A DNA stretch of 64,000 bases from Meghimatium bilineatum (taxonomy: Eukaryota > Mollusca > Gastropoda > Stylommatophora > Philomycidae), in the NCBI GenBank assembly GCA_034231615.1, contig CM067322.1, positions 103,377,587 through 103,441,586 on the forward strand, in the 5' to 3' direction. Below the pieces are notes generated by a model that saw only the letters and a program-made list of their open reading frames with translations, had not been told where the DNA came from and ran no database searches. A program made the position numbers and the translations under genes. This document shows, in pieces, positions 9,787 through 20,480 of this stretch. Position 1 is the first letter of the stretch. The number at the start of each line of letters is the position of its first letter.

Positions 9787-10170
9787 TGGGATTTTGTGCT
9801 AGTAGCTACTGAGTTGCTTGCTATAAGTGATAGGCCTACTGTTGACAGCAAGTATCATATTAGAAATTTGGAGTACAGAGATGACACACTGGTGGGTAAG
9901 GCTGTAGTGGATGGCAAAATGATAAGCAGAGACTGGGCCAAATTAATTAGAGAAGTTATGGATACGCTACAAAACGATGTAGATGATGCTAAAAAGACAA
10001 TGTACATGCTTAGAGAATGATAGAAATTTGAGTGACAAGGAGAGAGGGGAGAAAATGTGACCTCACTGGAAAGCTCAGAAGAACCACCAACTAACTGGGA
10101 CACGGAGTGTATAATAGATGTCGGCGGAATGGCAAGCAGAACATTTATGGAAATGCCCCTTGTACAGTAA
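9787..10170 (+). pseudogene. Unidentified coding-like stretch
   Basis: An open frame of about 77 codons reads WDFVLVATELLAISD, then KYHIRNLEYRDDTLVGKA, KMISRDWAKLIREVMD and a charged amphipathic DDAKKTMYMLRE before two stops at 10018-10023. The same frame resumes after one further stop with ENVTSLESSEEPPTNWD and ends at about 10170, where an RTE-like LINE piece begins. Amino-acid composition looks coding and predicts a mostly helical, acidic protein. I do not recognise it. It could be a transposon protein remnant or an exon of a broken host gene. Confidence 0.35.
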
Positions 10171-10321
10171 TGTAATATTCCAGAGTGTTGGTTACTAAAC
10201 ACAATAACAAAAAGAAAACTTCGCCTGTTTGATCATATAAAGAGACATAACTGTTTAGAAGACAAATAATGGAGGAAAGAGTACCTGGAGGGCAGAGGTG
10301 GAAAGACAGACCAAGAAGAAT
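10168..10321 (+). mobile_element. RTE-like LINE 3' scrap
   Basis: Encodes NIPECWLLNTITKRKLRLF and HIKRHNCLE with frameshifts; same family as 6150-7021 and 2385-2735. Confidence 0.75.
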
Positions 10322-11418
10322 GCTAGTTCCTGATCAAGTTGTGAATGTACCTTGTACAGTAATATAATGCTAGTTACTGATCAAGTTGTGAATGCACCTT
10401 GTACAGTAATGTAATGCTAGTTCCTGATCAAGTTGTGAATGCACCTTGTACAGTAATGTAATGCTAGTTACTGATCAAGTTGTGAATGCACCTTGTACAG
10501 TAATGTAATGCTAGTTACTGATCAAGTTGTGAATGCACCTTGTACAGTAATGTAATGCTAGTTACTGATCAAGTTGTGAATGCACCTTGTACAGTAATGT
10601 AATGCTAGTTACTGATCAAGTTGTGAATGCACCTTGTACAGTAATGTAATGCTAGTTCCTGATCAAGTTGTGAATGCACCTTGTACAGTAATATAATGCT
10701 AGTTCCTGATCAAGTTGTGAATGCACCTTGTACAGTAATGTAATGCTAGTTCCTGATCAAGTTGTGAATGCACCTTGTACAGTAATGTAATGCTAGTTAC
10801 TGATCAAGTTGTGAATGCACCTTGTACAGTAATGTAATGCTAGTTCCTGATCAAGTTGTGAATGCACCTTGTACAGTAATATAATGCTAGTTCCTGATCA
10901 AGTTGTGAATGCACCTTGTACAGTAATATAATGCTAGTTCCTGATCAAGTTGTGAATGCACCTTGTACAGTAATGTAATGCTAGTTACTGATCAAGTTGT
11001 GAATGCACCTTGTACAGTAATGTAATGCTAGTTACTGATCAAGTTGTGAATGCACCTTGTACAGTAATGTAATGCTAGTTACTGATCAAGTTGTGAATGC
11101 ACCTTGTACAGTAATGTAATGCTAGTTACTGATCAAGTTGTGAATGCACCTTGTACAGTAATGTAATGCTAGTTACTGATCAAGTTGTGAATGCACCTTG
11201 TACAGTAATGTAATGCTAGTTACTGATCAAGTTGTGAATGCACCTTGTACAGTAATGTAATGCTAGTTCCTGATCAAGTTGTGAATGCACCTTGTACAGT
11301 AATATAATGCTAGTTACTGATCAAGTTGTGAATGCACCTTGTACAGTAATGTAATGCTAGTTCTTGATCAAGTTGTGAATGCACCTTGTACAGTTGTAAT
11401 GCTAGTTCTTGATCAAGT
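10322..11418. repeat. Minisatellite, 47 bp x about 23
   Basis: Units start ctagttactgatcaagttg. Two main variants (gttcctgat and gttactgat; aatgtaatg and aatataatg) are intermixed. Starts at the end of the LINE scrap. Confidence 0.97.
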
Positions 11419-11512
11419 ATCAAACAAGCATAATTAAATAAATCCTCTATGCACTTTGAGCTATTTTATCTTGAAGTAGAATTATTATACAAGCACAAAA
11501 TCCCTTCTTATA

Positions 11513-11862
11513 GAGATGTGGTTCTACAGAAGAATGTTGAGAATACCATGGACTGCCAGAAAAACGAATGTGGAAGTGTTGATTGAGACAAATGTGAAAT
11601 GGAGCTTAATAAATAATATAAGAAAAAGACAATCTTCATTTTTTGGCCGCTTCATGATACTTCAGGGAGGTTTGGAGAATATAGTCACAACAGGTAAGAT
11701 TGAAGGTAACAGAGACAGAGGGAGACAACGTGAGAAAATATTAAACAGTTTGATAACCTGGCATGACAGGAAAACAACAATCTTGATACATAATACTGGA
11801 GACAGAGAACTGTGGAGAGCCATGATCGCCTATGCCAGCCAGCATGGCACCTGATGATATGA
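11513..11862 (+). mobile_element. RTE/BovB-like LINE C-terminal fragment
   Basis: Open from MWFYRRMLRIPWTARKTN through FFGRFM, NIVTTGKIEGNRDRGRQRE and ELWRAMIAYASQHGT to a stop at 11852-11854. This is the characteristic end of BovB-type RTE ORFs. Close relatives are at 20040-20480, 34427-35962 and 60510-61000. RT core is absent. Confidence 0.85.
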
Positions 11863-11869
11863 GAATTAT

Positions 11870-12640
11870 TAGCCTTCTTTATTCCAGCCTGACAAGTATC
11901 TCTGAAGTTGTGATTAATACATCACATTTCAGCTGTCTTGGTTGGATGGTTGCTGATCCAGCAGTCCGTGGGCTCATGCCCTTTGACCCAATGCCATTAT
12001 ATTGCTGGGAAGTCTGTGGTTTTTTGGACCCTTCCCGGGCTGAGCCAGAGAATAACTATCTCACCACTAGGAAGGTATCTTTCAACCTATGCACTGCTCC
12101 GAGCCACTGCAACCACAATAGGGTTCACTGTGCTCATTCCCCGACACCAATTGACTAATGGTTAAGCTGAAATTCTCTTTCGCTCCAGGCATGCTACCAA
12201 ATGTTCAAGTCAAAAGTATTGTCACATCCTGAGTCACTATAGCTCTATGATGGGCCTCAGTCATAGGAAAAAACAGTGATGTCAGTGTCCTCCTCCCCAG
12301 TGTTGTGTAGTACATCACTGGCTCCCTCACACAAACAGAAGATGCATACATATATAAAAAAAGCATAAAACACATTGTAACAACAAAATAATTGCATGAG
12401 AAGCATAATTGTACAGATGACCTGCCATGAATCTTCTTTAAGGTGACATCTTCAATATAACGGCATGTCATCTACTAGGGTTTTCTGTTGCATGGGTGGT
12501 TTGCCTAGTGGGCCAATGGTGTGACCCACAGATGCAACCACATGTGTTTCAGCTGCGTTAGACAAAGATGTTTCTTGAATCATTTTTACCATTATTCTCC
12601 TTTTTGTTTATCATCACTCACTTTGAGATTGTGTTTCATG
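11870..12640 (+). repeat. Dispersed element region (family of 55500-55830)
   Basis: gggttttctgttgcatgggtggtttgcc at about 12478-12506 and the following gggccaatggtg are repeated at 55653-55735. The rest of the stretch has short open frames without recognisable content. Confidence 0.45.
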
Positions 12641-12705
12641 TGCATGTTCTTGGTGTGACATGTTCTTGTTGTGGCAAGTTCTTGTTGTGACATGTTCTTG
12701 TTTTG
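12640..12705. repeat. Tandem repeat, about 16 bp x 4
   Basis: gacatgttcttgttgt units, imperfect. Confidence 0.75.
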
Positions 12706-13178
12706 ATTGTATACTATAGACAAGACTGTAGTACAGTAATGCACTCAGTCCGACTTTTTATCACATTTACAAACATCCTTGACCCATAGCTGCTGTTATT
12801 ACTTACAGAGCTGCCTAAAAGGAATGTCAGTAAAAAATGCTTCAATGACTGCATCATAATTCCATCATAATTGCATCACAAGAACAGAACCATCACAACT
12901 TGACCTTCTGAAAGTTGACTTGTTTGTCCATGTAATCAACAAAACCATCACAACTTGACCTTCCTGTGTATAATGTATGTAAATGAAGAAACATTTCATG
13001 AAATCACATACATCATTTGACCTTCCATCTTTAATTTATGTTTTGGCCGTGTATAAGACAAATGTGTCATACATGTTCTATGTCCACCATAATTATTACT
13101 TTTTTTAGTTTTGTATCTGTTTTCAAACTTCTATTGGATCTTTCTTGTAGGATGTAGTCCAGATAATGACAATCTGCA

Positions 13179-13254
13179 GTGCCATTGTGTTATTTGTGCC
13201 ATTGTGTTATTTGTGCCATTGTGTTATTTGTGCCATTGTGTTATTTGTGCCAAT
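13179..13254. repeat. Tandem repeat, 17 bp x 4.5
   Basis: gtgccattgtgttattt units. Confidence 0.9.
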
Positions 13255-13397
13255 GTCCTAACATATGATGTGATCTGATATAACATATGATCTGATCTAA
13301 TTTGAATACATATATACGGTATATATGTACGTGTTTGTGTGTATGTATATTTTTTCAAATTGTTTATATGTATTATTGTATGTACACACTGGTAGTG

Positions 13398-13480
13398 TTC
13401 ACCGGCTCTGTGGCTGAGAGGTATAGTGTGCGTGGTCAAGGTACCAGGTATCAAACCAAGCTGCAGAAAATGTACACCCA
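13398..13480 (+). mobile_element. tRNA-derived SINE head
   Basis: A-box-like tggctgagaggtatag (13411-13426) and B-box-like ggtatcaaacc (13447-13457) have tRNA-like spacing. The next 13499 array begins just downstream. Confidence 0.5.
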
Positions 13481-13498
13481 GACTGTTCAGAATGTGTT

Positions 13499-13803
13499 CA
13501 CAACCTAGTTCTCAGAATCTAGTGACAACCTAGTTCTCAGAATCTAGTGACAACCTAGTTCTCAGAATCTAGTGACAACCTAGTTCTCAGAATCTAGTGA
13601 CAACCTAGTTCTCAGAATCTAGTGACAACCTAGTTCTCAGAATCTAGTGACAACCTAGTTCTCAGAATCTAGTCACAACCTAGTTCTCAGAATCTAGTGA
13701 CAACCTAGTTCTCAGAATCTAGTGACAACCTAGTTCTCAGAATCTAGTGACAACCTAGTTCTCAGAATCTAGTGACAACCTAGTTCTCAGAATCTAGTGA
13801 CAA
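13499..13803. repeat. Minisatellite, 25 bp x 12
   Basis: Units acaacctagttctcagaatc, nearly identical; one carries agtcac instead of agtgac. Confidence 0.97.
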
Positions 13804-13911
13804 CTTTCTGTATGTATTTATATTGCCTAGAATATCACTGCAACCACAAAAAGGGAAGGTAATCAGTATGTCCTGTATAGAATATAATATCAAGAGTTAT
13901 ATAACTTTTCT

Positions 13912-14732
13912 ATCAATCTGGGACTAATCTAGTTTTGCGTCTCGGTGAGAAAACCTCATCACACTGGGACCAATCTAGTTTTGTGTCTCGGTGAAGAAAC
14001 CTCATCACTCTGGGACCAATCTAGTTTTGTGTCTCACTGACAAAACCTTATCACTCTGGGACCAATCTAGTTTTGTGTCTTGGTGACAAAACCTCATCAC
14101 TCTGGGACCAATCTAGTTTTGCATCTCGGTGAGCAAACCTCATCACTCTGGGACCAATCTAGTTTTGCGTCTCGGTGAGAAAACCTCATCACTCTGGGAC
14201 CAATCTAGTTTTGTGTCTCAGTGGCAAAACCTTATTACTCTGGGACCAATCTAGTTTTGTGTCTCGGTGAGAAAACCTCATCACTCTGGGACCAATCTAG
14301 TTTTGTGTCTCGGTGAGAAAACCTCATCACTCTGGGACCAATCTAGTTTTGTGTCTCACTGACAAAACCTCATCACTCTGGGACCAATCTAGTTTTGTGT
14401 CTCGGTGAGAAAACCTCATCACTCTGGGACCAATCTAGTTTTGTTTCAGTGACAAAACCTCATCACTCTGGGACCAATCTAGTTTTGCATCTCGGTGAGC
14501 AAACCTCATCACTCTGGGACCAATCTAGTTTTGTGTCTCGGTGAGAAAACCTCATCACTCTGGGACCAATCTAGTTTTGTTTCAGTGACAAAACCTCATC
14601 ACTCTGGGACCAATCTAGTTTTGCATCTCGGTGAGCAAACCTCATCACTCTGGGACCAATCTAGTTTTGTGTCTCGGTGAGAAAACCTCATCACTCTGGG
14701 ACCAATCTAGTTTTGCATCTCTGTGAGAAATC
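13912..14732. repeat. Minisatellite, 46 bp x about 18
   Basis: Units start catcactctgggaccaatct. The last half varies (gcatctcggtgagc, gtgtctcactgac, gtttcagtgac), and the variants recur in a fixed order near 14430-14680, suggesting block duplication. Confidence 0.97.
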
Positions 14733-14816
14733 CTATTTGATGCACACTCTCCTCAAATGAAGTCAGAAAGATGGAAATCACTTAAAGTTATATATAAAAA
14801 TTATAATGCAGCAAAT

Positions 14817-14860
14817 GGGATTTGAACCAGGTTCACTCAAACGGCACATAATAATTTTTC
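14817..14860 (-). mobile_element. Possible SINE scrap (B-box only)
   Basis: gggatttgaacc on the + strand is a B-box on the minus strand. Nothing else supports it. Confidence 0.2.
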
Positions 14861-14901
14861 ATTAATAATAAATCCTTGAGGCTTGTATGTTATACTATTC
14901 A

Positions 14902-15786
14902 TAGTTATATATGTTGTAATTTAGAGTTGTTTTTAGGTGGGAAAACTTACTTAAAGTTATGTTATGTTATGTTATGTTATGTTATGTTCCTCCAGGGCCA
15001 TAGTCGGTGCATAGGGCAGAAACCATAGCCTTCCATTTCTGTCTTTGTGTTGCCAGGTCTTTCAATTGTTGCGTGTTGTTTAAGTTCATTGACATGCCTT
15101 CTCTATTAATGGTTCTTCGTAGAGTTTCTCTAGGTCTCCCTCTTCTTCTTACTCCAGGTGGCACCCAATATAGTGACTGCTGGGGAATTCTTAGGCTGTT
15201 CATTCTGAGAACATGGCCGATGTAAGTCCAAGCCATTGTCTAATGAAGGAAGATATATAGGTTTGTTTGCTTTCCTCTCTTATAGTAGTGTTAGATTTAA
15301 AGTCACTCCACTTAACGTTCAGAATGGTACGTAGGCATTTGTTTTCAAAGGAGTCGAGTCTCTTATCTGTGGCTTTTGTGGCTTTCCAACTTTCGCACCC
15401 ATATGATAGAATAGGGATGATGTTGGAGTTAAACAACCTGAGTTTTGTGGTGTTTCTTAGTGTGTTTGACGTCCAGATGTTATGTAGTTTATTGAAAGCA
15501 CCCGCTGCAAGGGCAATACGGTGTAAAATGTCTTTTGATGAGTCTCCATCCAATGCTAGATTGGTGCCTAAATATGTAAAATTGTTGACTTTTAATAAAG
15601 GAACATTTTGAATTTCTATGTTGTCGTTGGATCTCGTAAAATCTAGTATATGAGTTTTTGATGTGTTGATTTTCAACCCTATCTGATTTGAGTAGTGTTG
15701 GAGATTGTCAAGCTTAGATTGAGCATCTACTTAAAGTTATATATGTTGTAATTTAGAATTTGTTTTTTAGGTGGGAAAACTTACTT
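14902..15786. repeat. Two-copy tandem repeat split by a LINE
   Basis: agttatatatgttgtaattt to gtgggaaaacttactt occurs at 14902-14955 and 15735-15786. A diverged start of a third copy is at 14781. A LINE (14961-15728) sits between them. Confidence 0.8.
14961..15728 (-). mobile_element. LINE, 5'-truncated, with pentamer tail and 12-bp target duplication
   Basis: The minus strand encodes MKINTSKTHILDFTRSND, NNFTYLGTNLALDGD, IIPILSYGCESWKATKATDK, CLRTILNVKWSD, then in another frame TYIGHVLRMNSLRIPQQ, VRRRGRPRETLRRT and a WKAMVSALC end. That is the post-catalytic part of an RTE-like RT; the YADD region is missing. The 3' end carries (gttat)n on the + strand (14961-14988). acttaaagttat flanks both sides (14949-14960, 15729-15740), consistent with a 12-bp target-site duplication. 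At least one frameshift (near 15230) makes it inactive. Confidence 0.85.
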
Positions 15787-15923
15787 GTTTGAAACAGACT
15801 CCATCATGTGATGTTAGATGGAAAACACATCAAGATGTATAGATTCTAATTTATAGATAGGGCCTATTTAAAGACAAATGTTCACTAGTTTAACTGTTTC
15901 CTAACCAATTACTGAAGTATCGG

Positions 15924-16055
15924 CTATTTAAAGAAACTACAAGATCAATAACTGATATATTTAAAGAAACTACAAGATCAATAACTGATTAAAGAAACTA
16001 CAAGATCAATAACTGATATATTTAAAGAAACTACGAGATCAATAACTGATATATT
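15924..16055. repeat. Tandem repeat, 33 bp x 4
   Basis: tatttaaagaaactacaaga units; one copy lacks 4-5 bases. Confidence 0.85.
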
Positions 16056-16301
16056 GGTTTTGATTTCCTTCAATCATAATTTTATAATTTTATGCTTTAT
16101 GGTTTGTTAATAGGGATTTCTATGTTAACCCAATTCTTTACTGCTGCATGCTAGAATATTTTCACATTTATTACAACAAGTGTATTTTGTCCCTAAAAGC
16201 TAATTTTTTAAACTCATATATTGATTATTTATTTGGAGAAATAATGGCAAGACCATATTTTCTACATTATGAGTTTTCTTTTTTAATGTAACAAAAATAA
16301 T
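16056..16301. other. AT-rich spacer, nothing recognised
   Basis: No open frame, repeat or element signature seen. Confidence 0.4.
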
Positions 16302-16420
16302 GTCAGGGACACAGTAAAGGAAGCGAGTGTACCTAAAAAATAGTGTCAGGGACACAGTAAAGGAAGCGAGTGTAATTAAAAAAATAGTGTCAGGGACACA
16401 GTAAAGGAAGTGAGTGTTAC
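16302..16420. repeat. Tandem repeat, 43-44 bp x 2.7
   Basis: gtcagggacacagtaaagga starts at 16302, 16345 and 16389. Confidence 0.9.
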
Positions 16421-16699
16421 CTAAATTTGAAAAAAAAAGTATTCACCAATTTTCATATGAAATTCTATCAATTTCATGACACTTTTTAAAACAAAATCAT
16501 TAAGGGTAGGGAGACTTTAACTGTCTTTTGGCTAAATTCCTAGGATTTACTAAAAATAACACATCCCAGAAAAAGGTAAATTTGGCCTAAATTACCCAAG
16601 CACATTTTACAGTTTTGGCTGTAAAGAATGTCTTGAAGTCACATGTCTGAATGAATTCATTATTGCCAGGTTTTTTTATGCCAGTTTTTTTTCCAAGTA

Positions 16700-16752
16700 T
16701 GATTATTACACAGTGATATTGTATGAATATTACACAGTGATATTGTATGAAT
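16700..16752. repeat. Tandem duplication, 24 bp x 2
   Basis: attacacagtgatattgtat twice in succession. Confidence 0.8.
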
Positions 16753-16841
16753 ATTATATTTACTTCATGAGAGAACTATACATTCTTGTACCACATCTAT
16801 TTCATTAATAAAGTTTCTCTGTTATTCAACTTGTATTGCAG

Positions 16842-16952
16842 ATATTGGCTGAATTTATATGTACTTGCTTGCAATGATATATTGGCTGAATTTATATACA
16901 CTTGCATGCAATGATATATTGGCTGAATTTATATGTACTTGCTTGCAATGAT
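16842..16952. repeat. Tandem repeat, 36 bp x 3
   Basis: atattggctgaatttatat units ending gcaatgat. Confidence 0.9.
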
Positions 16953-17017
16953 AAATTGCATTTTTCCTCTTTCATTTATTGTCTAATGCCAAGTTCTGTG
17001 TGTTTTATATGTTTGTT

Positions 17018-17345
17018 AGTTTCAACCCCCAGAAACTTGCCGCCTTTATATAGCATAGAACGTTCTGACTCATGCTGAAAGGGGCTTTAAATGTAAGTTC
17101 AACCCGCAGGAACTTGCCGCCTTTATATAGCATAGAACTTTCTGACTCCTGCTGAAAGTGGCTGTAAATGTAAGTTCAGCCCCCAGGAACTTGGTGCCTT
17201 TATATAGCATAGAACGTTCTGACTCATGCTGAAAGGGGCTGTAAATGTAAGTTCAGCCCCCAGGAACTTGCTGCCTTTATATAGCATAGAACGTTCTGAC
17301 TCATGCTGAAAGGGGCTTTTAATTTAAGTTCAGTCCCCAGGAATT
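17018..17345. repeat. Tandem repeat, about 77-79 bp x 4
   Basis: Units contain cctttatatagcatagaac and gactcatgctgaaagggg. One of the longest periods in the window. Confidence 0.9.
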
Positions 17346-17442
17346 GCGAGTGATGAAGCTGCACTTATTACCTATGTGCACAGGGATAGTTGGAGGGTGG
17401 TTATCCAGAGCTAACCCACAAAAGGGTTAAAGGTATCCCACC

Positions 17443-17675
17443 AAGCTGTAGGTATGGTGGCTGCAGTAACACAAGGCAAATGCAAGTAGCAACAGAAATA
17501 AACTGTAGGTATGGTGGCTGCAGAAATACAAGGCAAATGCAAGTAGCAACAGAAATAAACTGTAGGTATGGTGGCTGCAGTAACACAAGGCAAATGCAAA
17601 TAGCAACAGAAATAAGTTGTAGGTATGGCGGCTGCAGTAACACAAGGCAAATGCAAGCACCAATAGAAATAGATG
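17443..17675. repeat. Minisatellite, 57 bp x 4
   Basis: ctgtaggtatggtggctgca units. 57 is a multiple of 3, which leaves four overlapping frames open; no protein is called. Confidence 0.92.
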
Positions 17676-17804
17676 AATGAAAATGTTATAAATAGTAAAA
17701 AAAAAGACATACTAAGAATGACAGGAGATGCTTTACTCTGAAACTCCTTCTTTACTTCTACTCAGAGAGGGACGGGGGAGGTGTTTCTATGTGTGGTATG
17801 TAGA

Positions 17805-17945
17805 ATGCATATGTGTGTGTGTGCGTGCGTGCGTGTGTGTGTGTGTGCGTGCGTGTGTGTTGATGGCTTGTGTGCATGTATGAAGAAGTCATGTGTGTGT
17901 GTGTGTATATGTTGATGGCTTGTGTGCATGTATGTAGAAGTCATG
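17805..17945. repeat. (GT)n-rich stretch with 60-bp duplication
   Basis: gtgtgtgcgtgcgtgc microsatellite, then tgttgatggcttgtgtgcat twice with agaagtcatgtg after each. Confidence 0.85.
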
Positions 17946-18207
17946 TGACAGAAAGTAAATGGTGATTGGTTTAGACATTCAGCATGTCATTATTCACTTT
18001 CAAAGATTTTTCAGTAGGAAACAGTTGAAGGTGCAAGAAAAACAGAAGCATAAAGAAAATTTGGACTTGGTAACATTAAAGATATCATCAAGGAATGGTA
18101 TAACCCTATTCCAAGGTGAAAATGTGTTTTACAACAAACCATTTTGGCTAAAATATCTTTCCAACTTTTGTTTTCACAATTTTTAACGGTTATTTCCCTT
18201 TAAAGCG

Positions 18208-18502
18208 TGATTTTGTTGTTGCTATGGAACAATGAAAAATTGTGTTATTGCTATGGAACAATGAAAAATTGTGTTGTTGCTATGGAACAATGAAAAATTG
18301 TGTTGTTGCTATGGAACAATGAAAAATTGTGTTGTTGCTATGGAACAATGAAAAATTATGTTGTTGCTATGGAACAATGAAAAATTGTGTTGTTACTATG
18401 GAACAATGCAAAATTGTGTTGTTGCTATGGAACAATGAAAAATTGTGTTGTTGCTATGGAACAATGAAAAATTGTGTTGTTGCTATGGAACAATGAAAAA
18501 TT
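18208..18502. repeat. Minisatellite, 29 bp x 10
   Basis: gttgttgctatggaacaatg units; few variants. Confidence 0.96.
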
Positions 18503-18504
18503 CA

Positions 18505-18588
18505 AGGTGTAAATAATAACTGTGTAAATAATAACTGTGTAAATAATAACTGTGTAAATAATAACTGTGTAAATAATAACTGTGTAAA
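18505..18588. repeat. Tandem repeat, 15 bp x 5.5
   Basis: tgtgtaaataataac units directly follow the 29-bp array. Confidence 0.95.
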
Positions 18589-18644
18589 GGAAACTTTAGG
18601 GACTTTCTTTCAATGTATATATTTCTTATTTAATTTCTCTTTTA

Positions 18645-18865
18645 TTAGTTCTCTAAAGTGAAATGTTCAGTAATGACACCACATGAGTTAGTTCTCTAAA
18701 GTGAGATGTTCAATAATGACACCACATGAGTTAGTTCTCTAAAGTTAAATCTTCAGTAATGACACCACATGAGTTAGTTCTCTAAAGTGAGATGTTCAGT
18801 AATGACACCACATGAGTTAGTTCTCTAAAGTGAAATATTCAGTAATGACACTACATGAGTCAGTT
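18645..18865. repeat. Minisatellite, 43 bp x 5
   Basis: ttagttctctaaagtgaaat units. The last copy is cut by the 3' end of the I-like LINE at 18868. Confidence 0.95.
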
Positions 18866-18867
18866 TT

Positions 18868-20010
18868 CTTCTTCTTCTTCTTTCGTTCACTTGAAACATG
18901 TCTATATCTGTAATTCTGTCTCCTTAATAAAACTCACTGTCTTTTGTAGTTCATACAGTGTCCCATAGAGCTTTGATTCCAGTGTTGTTTCCTCTGGCCA
19001 ATACGTCTGCCTCAGCGTTTCATGCTCAGAACACTCTTGAAGTATATGTTTGGCACTCTGTGCTGCCTGTCCTTATGTACACATGGCCGTGTTGCCAATC
19101 TTGAACTTTGTATACATGTGACTGCTGAGTCGGTTGTGTCCTGTTCTGAGACGTAGAATTATAACTTGTTCTGATCTGTTCATAATATGATAGTCATCTT
19201 GTGTTGGTGTTTGTGGCTTTCTTATTGACTTGATCATCTTTTTTTTTCTGATGGTAGGTGATTGGTATATCTGGTTGGTCTTCGGCAGCACCTTGCTTAG
19301 CCAGTTGGTCTGCTTTTTCATTTCCTGGTATTCCACAGTGAGAGGGTATCCACTGCATGGTTACCCTATACTGGTAAGACAATTTGCTAAGTAGTTTTTT
19401 CAAGTCTGTTAGTTTTCCAGACTGGAGAGCTTGAAGCACTGACCTTGCATCTGTCAGGAATACCACAGGCTGTAGGTCAGAGTTGGAGTTAGCAGTTTTT
19501 TTAGATGCCACACTAATTGCCTGGATTTCTGCATCATAATTATTGCAGAATTTTCCTGTTGGGGTTCTGATTGTATCTCTAGGCTTGTGTGGATATTCTA
19601 TATATACACCTGCACCTCCATTCCTCACAGCATTCTGTACTGACCCATCTGTGTATACTTTGACCCATATATCTTGTGGATATTCCTCATCCAGGAAACT
19701 GAGGGTGACTATCCTTCGCTGCACACTGTTCTGTTCGTACTCGCTTAGTATTCCTTTCACATGGGTCTGAATGTATATTGGCATTCCATGCCTTTCACTC
19801 CACGGGGTTTGTTCTGGTACAGACCTTAAGCGGCTGCCAACTTCAGGTAGGTCTGTAAGTTGTCTACGGAGTCGTTTAGCTTGGTGGATAAAGCTGCTTC
19901 TTTTCAGTTGCCCCATTGCTAGATTTATGAATCTTTCCTTCATTGGATGTCTTTGCATACACTGAAACTTTTCTACTTGTATTAATACCTTTGTGTCTGC
20001 GTTCATTGAG
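18868..20010 (-). mobile_element. I-like LINE 3' part with RNase H domain and (GAA)n tail
   Basis: The minus-strand frame 20006-19194 (270 codons) holds an RNase H domain. Its four acidic active-site residues are all present: YTDGS (D120), AEIQAI (E160), FLTDARS (D186) and GNEKADQLAKQGA (D233), with the SHCGIPGNE motif before the last. After a frameshift near 19240 the element continues with HNRLSSHMYTKFKIG, a Cys-rich CGQAAQSAKHILQEC zinc-binding tail, and ends in a (GAA)n run (ttcttcttc at 18870-18892 on the + strand). RNase H after RT is typical of I-group non-LTR elements; RT and endonuclease are missing by 5' truncation. The related element at 41715-44150 shares its last 150 bp. Confidence 0.88.
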
Positions 20011-20039
20011 CATTTGTGTTCTCCCCATTATGTGAATAT

Positions 20040-20480
20040 CTACTCATTCAGTCATTGGTACCATGCCTTCCGGCGTAGTCGATCATGTTTCTCCACAGTA
20101 TTCTGTTTGCTATACATTTACATATAGTTTCTGATGATTCTGCATCGTGCCAGGCTCTCAAGCCATCCAACATTTTCTCACATTGTCTTCCTCTGTCTCT
20201 CTTACTTTCGATCTTTCCAGTTGTTACGATATTCTCGATCCCATCTCTTCTCATGACAAGACGCAGAAACTGTGATTGTCTTCTAATACAGTTAATAAGT
20301 TCTTTATTTGAGTTGACCAGTTGTAGAATTATAGCATTACTCTTTTTAGCTGTCCATGATACTTTCAACATTCTTCTATAAAATTACATATCTGTGGCCT
20401 CCAGATGTTTTCTTGCAATATTGTCAATTGTCCATGCTTCACTACCATATAACAGAATGGGATCTATGTAACAGTGTAGT
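20040..20480 (-). mobile_element. RTE/BovB-like LINE C-terminal fragment
   Basis: Minus strand: DPILLYGSEAWTI, FYRRMLKVSWTAKKSN, RLVMRRDGIENIVTTGKIES, KRDRGRQCEKMLDGLRAW and a final YAGRHGTND before a stop. Homologous to 11513-11862 but clearly diverged (an older copy). It abuts the 5' side of the I-like fragment. Confidence 0.82.

Noticed and set aside
11832..12165. Two overlapping + frames of 75 and 108 codons
   Set aside because: No recognisable content; partly the end of a LINE and a dispersed element.
13499..14732. CRISPR array
   Set aside because: Units are contiguous tandem repeats without unique spacers, and the window is eukaryotic.
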